This document shows positions 60,702 through 64,000 of a DNA stretch of 64,000 nucleotides, piece after piece; position 1 is the stretch's first letter, and every line of letters begins with the position of its first letter. The position numbers were made by a program, and so were the translations under genes. The DNA is from Hathewaya limosa. Its GTDB lineage: Bacteria > Bacillota > Clostridia > Clostridiales > Clostridiaceae. The DNA lies in assembly GCF_030815255.1 (NCBI RefSeq), contig NZ_JAUSWN010000016.1:1-64000 (forward strand), in the 5' to 3' direction. Below the pieces are notes generated by a model. That model searched no databases and had not been told where the DNA came from. It saw only the letters and a program-made list of their open reading frames with translations.

Positions 60702-61844
60702 CTATCCTAAAACTTTATTTAAAATTTCTAATAATTCTTCTCTTGAAGTCTCTCTAGGATTCGCTGTTGTACAAACATCTTTAAGAGCTGCACTTATAAT
60801 TTCTTCTTTTGCTGCTTCAGCCACGTCCATATCAGCACCTTGTTCTCTAAATGTAACAGGAATCATTAAATCTTTTTGAAGTTTCACAATAGTTTTAATT
60901 AAATTGTTTACACCAATATTTGCATTTGGAGCATGTAAATTTAATAATTTAGCAATTCTTTGATATTTCTTAGCTGCTATACCGTATTCAGCATTAAAAA
61001 CTTCTTTACTTAAATTAGCATTATATTCGATTACATGTGGAAGTATTATTGCATTACTTCTTCCATGAGCAATATGTAATTTTCCACCTACCGCATGAGC
61101 TAAACTGTGAGTAATTCCTAAACCTGCTGCATTAAATGCCATACCTGCAAGACATGATGCATTATGAAGTTTTTCTCTTGCTACTAAATTATTACCATCT
61201 TCATAAGCTTGTGGTAAAAATCTAAAAGCTAAAGTAAGAGCCTTTTCTGCAAGTGCATCTGTAAAATCAGTAGCATTTTTTGATACATAAGCTTCTAATG
61301 CATGTGTAATTACATCCATTCCTGTATCAGCAGTTATAGCTTTAGGTACAGACTTTACTAATTCTGGATCAAGAATAGCAACTGTAGGAAGAAGTGATTT
61401 ATCTGTAAGGGCATATTTTAATCCCTCTTGTTTATTTGTAATTACAGCATATTCAGTTACTTCTGAACCTGTACCGCTAGTTGTAGGAATAGCATAAAAA
61501 TCTTCTATAGTAGAAACTCCACCATTAATTTTTTTAGCATATTCTCTTATAGCTTTAGCTCCATCAATTGCAGAACCTCCACCAAGAGCTATTATAACCT
61601 GTGCATCACAACTTTGTAACTTTTGAATACCACTTGCAATAATTTCTACAGATGGATCAGGCTGAATACCACTATATATAGCTACTTCACAACCCTCAAG
61701 TTTTTGTTGTAATCTTGCAGCTACACCTGAAGTTTCCATAAACTTATCACATACAATTAATACTCTTTTATTTTTAATTTCACATAGTTTATCTAAGGAA
61801 CCTTCTCCAAAACAAACTTTTGTATTAAGACTAAATTCTTTCAT
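60702..61844 (-). CDS. Iron-containing alcohol dehydrogenase (BMC-associated)
   Basis: 380 residues. Type III Fe-ADH motifs: GGGSAIDGAKAIREY (NAD binding), FYAIPTTSGTGSEVT, and iron ligands in DTGMDVITHALEAYVS, GITHSLAHAVGGKLHIAHG. It likely reduces acetaldehyde to ethanol and regenerates NAD+ for the aldehyde dehydrogenase (role as in other choline loci, where the enzyme is often called CutO). The ATG at 61844 has TAGGAG upstream; the longer frame has no site. It is separate from, but next to, the merR gene. Confidence 0.9.
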   Translation of the reverse strand: MKEFSLNTKVCFGEGSLDKLCEIKNKRVLIVCDKFMETSGVAARLQQKLEGCEVAIYSGIQPDPSVEIIASGIQKLQSCDAQVIIALGGGSAIDGAKAIREYAKKINGGVSTIEDFYAIPTTSGTGSEVTEYAVITNKQEGLKYALTDKSLLPTVAILDPELVKSVPKAITADTGMDVITHALEAYVSKNATDFTDALAEKALTLAFRFLPQAYEDGNNLVAREKLHNASCLAGMAFNAAGLGITHSLAHAVGGKLHIAHGRSNAIILPHVIEYNANLSKEVFNAEYGIAAKKYQRIAKLLNLHAPNANIGVNNLIKTIVKLQKDLMIPVTFREQGADMDVAEAAKEEIISAALKDVCTTANPRETSREELLEILNKVLG

Positions 61845-62150
61845 AATATAATTTCTCCTATTCTTTAAGAATACTAAGATTATGAATGAATAAGGTATTC
61901 TGTCACTTAAATATAAAATCAACACACAATTATAACAATCTAAACTTTTTATAATAAATTATTTTCAACTTATTATATCATATTATATGAAGAATACAAT
62001 AGATTTGTGTCAAACCATGTCGACAATGGTATTAAGGGACTAACCTTAAGAAACCTAGTTTTTTACTGTGTTATGTTTAAAGAACATCTTTTTAAAATTT
62101 ATTTTTCAAAATGTAAATAAACTATGAATCTTCCTTTACTACAATATTTT
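61845..62150 (-). promoter_or_regulatory. Promoter region of the alcohol dehydrogenase gene
   Basis: Contains TTGACA (62013-62008, minus) and TATAAT (61987-61982) separated by 20 bases. Immediately upstream of the -35 is the near-perfect dyad ACCATTGTCGACATGGT (62014-62030). This could be an operator for a regulator of the choline pathway or a redox regulator; unproven. Confidence 0.5.
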
Positions 62151-62178
62151 AAGGAACTAAATATATGCTTAGTTCCTT
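62151..62178 (-). terminator. hcp terminator
   Basis: AAGGAACTAA and TTAGTTCCTT pair around eight bases, 12 bases past the hcp stop codon. Confidence 0.8.
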
Positions 62179-62189
62179 AATAAATATCT

Positions 62190-63893
62190 TTATCCTAAAA
62201 ACATTTTTATATCTTCATCTACTGTTCCAATTCCTGCTATTCCGAAGTTATCTACTAATACTTTTGCTACATTCGCAGAAAGGAATGCTGGAAGAGTTGG
62301 TCCTAGGTGAATGTTCTTAACCCCAAGGTGTAATAGTGACCATAATACTATTACAGCCTTTTGCTCATACCATGATATGTTATATGATATAGGAAGTTTG
62401 TTTACATCATCTAGTCCAAACACTTCTTGAAGTTTTAATGCAATAACAACCAATGAATATGAATCATTACATTGTCCTGCATCAAGTACTCTTGGAATAC
62501 CACCAATATCCCCAAGATTTAACTTATTATACTTATATTTTGCACATCCAGCAGTTAATATAACTGTATCCTTTGGAAGCTTTTCTGCAAATTCAGTATA
62601 GTAATTTCTTGATTTAGCTCTACCATCACAACCAGCCATTACAAAGAATCTCTTTATAGCACCGGTTTTAACTGCATCTACAACTTTATCAGCAAGAGCT
62701 AATACTTGATTATGAGCAAATCCTCCTATAATTTCTCCTTTTTCAATTTCAGTTGGTGCTTGACATTTTTTAGCCATTTCAATTAATTCTGTGAAATCCT
62801 TATTTCCATTTTCATCTACTTCAATGTGTTTACAGCCTGGCACACCTGTTGCCCCTGTAGTAAATAATCTATCTTTATATGAATTTCTTGGAGGAATCAC
62901 ACAATTAGTAGTCATTAAAATTACTCCATTAAATTTTTCAAACTCTTCTCCTTGTTTCCACCATGCATTTCCATAGTTACCTGCAAAATGAGAATACTTC
63001 TTGAAAGCTGGATAATATTGGCCTGCAAGCATTTCACTATGAGTATAGACATCTATTCCTGTTCCTTCTGTTTGTTCTAATAACATTTGAAGATCTTTTA
63101 AGTCATGACCAGAAATTAATATTCCAGGGTTATTTCTAACTCCAATATTAACCTTTGTAATTTCAGGATTTCCATAAGTTTCTGTATTTGCTCTATCAAG
63201 TAAAGCCATTGCAGTAACCCCATATTTACCTGATTCTAAAGCAAGTGCCACTAAGTTATCCGCAGATAAGGAATCATCTAATGTAGCTGCTAAAGCTTTA
63301 GCCATAAATCCATGAACCTCTTCATCATTATATCCTAAATTCATAGCATGCTTCATATATGCTGATAAACCTTTTAATCCGTAAATTATAAGTTCTCTTA
63401 AACTTCTTATATCTTCATTCTCTGTAGCAAGTACTCCAACACTTTCAGCTTTTTTATTAAATTCATCTATGCTATTTGCTGTCCAAACTGCAGCTTCAGG
63501 TATTACCACTTCATTTGATTGCATTCCAAATAATTTTTTGAAAAAGTTACTATTTTCTTTAGACTCTCCTATTTTTCCACCAAGTCTTAAAACTTTAGTT
63601 TTTAATTCTTCTCTTAATTTTAATGTTTCTTTTACTCTATCTAAAAGGGCTTCTCTATTAAAATTGGCATTAGTAATTGTAGAAAATAAATTTTCAGTTA
63701 TATATTTATCTACATTATTATCAATTAATCCAACTTGTCTTCCCTCATTACTTACCACCGCTAATCCTTTAGTTACATATACTAATAAATCTTGTGCTTT
63801 TGCTACATCTGCAGTTTTACCACATACCCCATTTACAGTACAGCCCTTTCCACATGCAGCTTCTTGACATTGAAAACAAAACATATTTGCCAT
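62190..63893 (-). CDS. hcp: Hybrid-cluster protein Hcp (hydroxylamine/NO reductase)
   Basis: 567 residues. N-terminal cluster Cys6, Cys9, Cys18 and Cys24 (MFCFQCQEAACGKGCTVNGVC) give the CxxCx8Cx5C pattern of the clostridial/class I type. Hybrid-cluster ligands appear in GHDLKDLQ, TNCVIPP, GVPGCKHIE and AGCDGRAKSRNYY, AGCAKYKYN. It functions in nitrosative-stress defence by reducing NO or hydroxylamine. Preceded by AGGAGG; no partner Hcr in view. Confidence 0.96.
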   Translation of the reverse strand: MANMFCFQCQEAACGKGCTVNGVCGKTADVAKAQDLLVYVTKGLAVVSNEGRQVGLIDNNVDKYITENLFSTITNANFNREALLDRVKETLKLREELKTKVLRLGGKIGESKENSNFFKKLFGMQSNEVVIPEAAVWTANSIDEFNKKAESVGVLATENEDIRSLRELIIYGLKGLSAYMKHAMNLGYNDEEVHGFMAKALAATLDDSLSADNLVALALESGKYGVTAMALLDRANTETYGNPEITKVNIGVRNNPGILISGHDLKDLQMLLEQTEGTGIDVYTHSEMLAGQYYPAFKKYSHFAGNYGNAWWKQGEEFEKFNGVILMTTNCVIPPRNSYKDRLFTTGATGVPGCKHIEVDENGNKDFTELIEMAKKCQAPTEIEKGEIIGGFAHNQVLALADKVVDAVKTGAIKRFFVMAGCDGRAKSRNYYTEFAEKLPKDTVILTAGCAKYKYNKLNLGDIGGIPRVLDAGQCNDSYSLVVIALKLQEVFGLDDVNKLPISYNISWYEQKAVIVLWSLLHLGVKNIHLGPTLPAFLSANVAKVLVDNFGIAGIGTVDEDIKMFLG

Positions 63894-63965
63894 AAATTTA
63901 TCCTCCTAAAATAATTACTTGTTATTTGTATGTGATTATTATATTATATCTATTAAGAGAATTCG

Positions 63966-63979
63966 GTATCTGTAGATAC
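63966..63979 (-). promoter_or_regulatory. Candidate operator upstream of hcp
   Basis: GTATCT-AC-AGATAC (minus strand) is a six-base inverted repeat with a TATAAT-like sequence downstream (about 63935-63945). Position fits a Crp/Fnr-family regulator of hcp, but the regulator cannot be named. Confidence 0.4.
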
Positions 63980-64000
63980 AAAAAGGATAGTGATTAAATG

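Noticed and set aside
1..64000. tRNA or rRNA genes
   Set aside because: No tRNA cloverleaf signature or rRNA segment was noticed on either strand when reading the intergenic regions.

Overview
The window is very AT-rich DNA from a low-GC, anaerobic Firmicute, almost certainly a Clostridium in the broad C. botulinum/sporogenes/novyi/tetani neighbourhood. The supporting evidence is a cholesterol-dependent cytolysin, glycine-reductase-type Stickland genes with a selenocysteine codon, a glycyl-radical choline microcompartment locus, hybrid-cluster protein, strong GGAGG ribosome sites and several TTG starts. The species cannot be fixed from the sequence alone. Most genes lie on the minus strand.

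Region by region. 1-150: tail of an IS1182-like transposase. 443-5798: a substrate-specific 'component B' of a glycine/sarcosine/betaine-type reductase (proprotein plus selenoprotein), with GrdX, a neurotransmitter:sodium symporter and a GntR regulator. 5931-13236: a carbohydrate ABC-importer operon with a GH123/DUF4091-like cytoplasmic glycosidase and a GNAT protein. 13754-18103: a soluble chemotaxis-type receptor, a metallo-hydrolase, a CPBP protease and a NupC nucleoside transporter. 18239-21007: a secreted leucine-rich-repeat protein with a long KPDV tandem repeat. 21346-29225: htpG under a perfect CIRCE operator, an amidohydrolase, a small unknown, purF, and thiC behind a TPP riboswitch. 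29393-36450: cytolysin, a charged unknown, a NUDIX enzyme convergent with a PLD/helicase/DUF3427 protein, and an odd siroheme-reductase-like protein. 36561-44000: a nucleobase permease under a guanine-class riboswitch, then a decaying stretch (ABC transporter deletion fusion next to an intact two-component system, an AdhE remnant, a GNAT remnant) mixed with HxlR and VOC genes and an unknown winged-helix protein.

44203-58570 is the centrepiece: an 18-gene co-directional choline-utilisation bacterial microcompartment (BMC) operon, read from the transporter (58570) down to a shell gene (44203). It encodes choline trimethylamine-lyase CutC, its activase CutD, two aldehyde dehydrogenase paralogues, PduL phosphotransacylase, EutQ-, EutJ-, EutP- and EutT-like accessory proteins, shell proteins (BMC-H, EutS type, EutN pentamer) and a DMT-type permease. 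Upstream lie a MerR regulator (59324-60199), an iron alcohol dehydrogenase (60702-61844) that can complete acetaldehyde dismutation, and hcp. Choline would be split to trimethylamine and acetaldehyde inside the shell. The aldehyde would go to acetyl-CoA, then acetyl-phosphate (PduL), and to ethanol.

Most notable observations: one aldehyde dehydrogenase of the BMC has Ser in place of the catalytic Cys; a shell protein carries an acidic linker and a SAP/Rho-N-like tail; the operon has a MerR-type promoter with a 20-bp spacer over a dyad; the Stickland gene is split by an in-frame UGA with a bSECIS-like hairpin; and the cytolysin has an unusually long low-complexity N-terminus.
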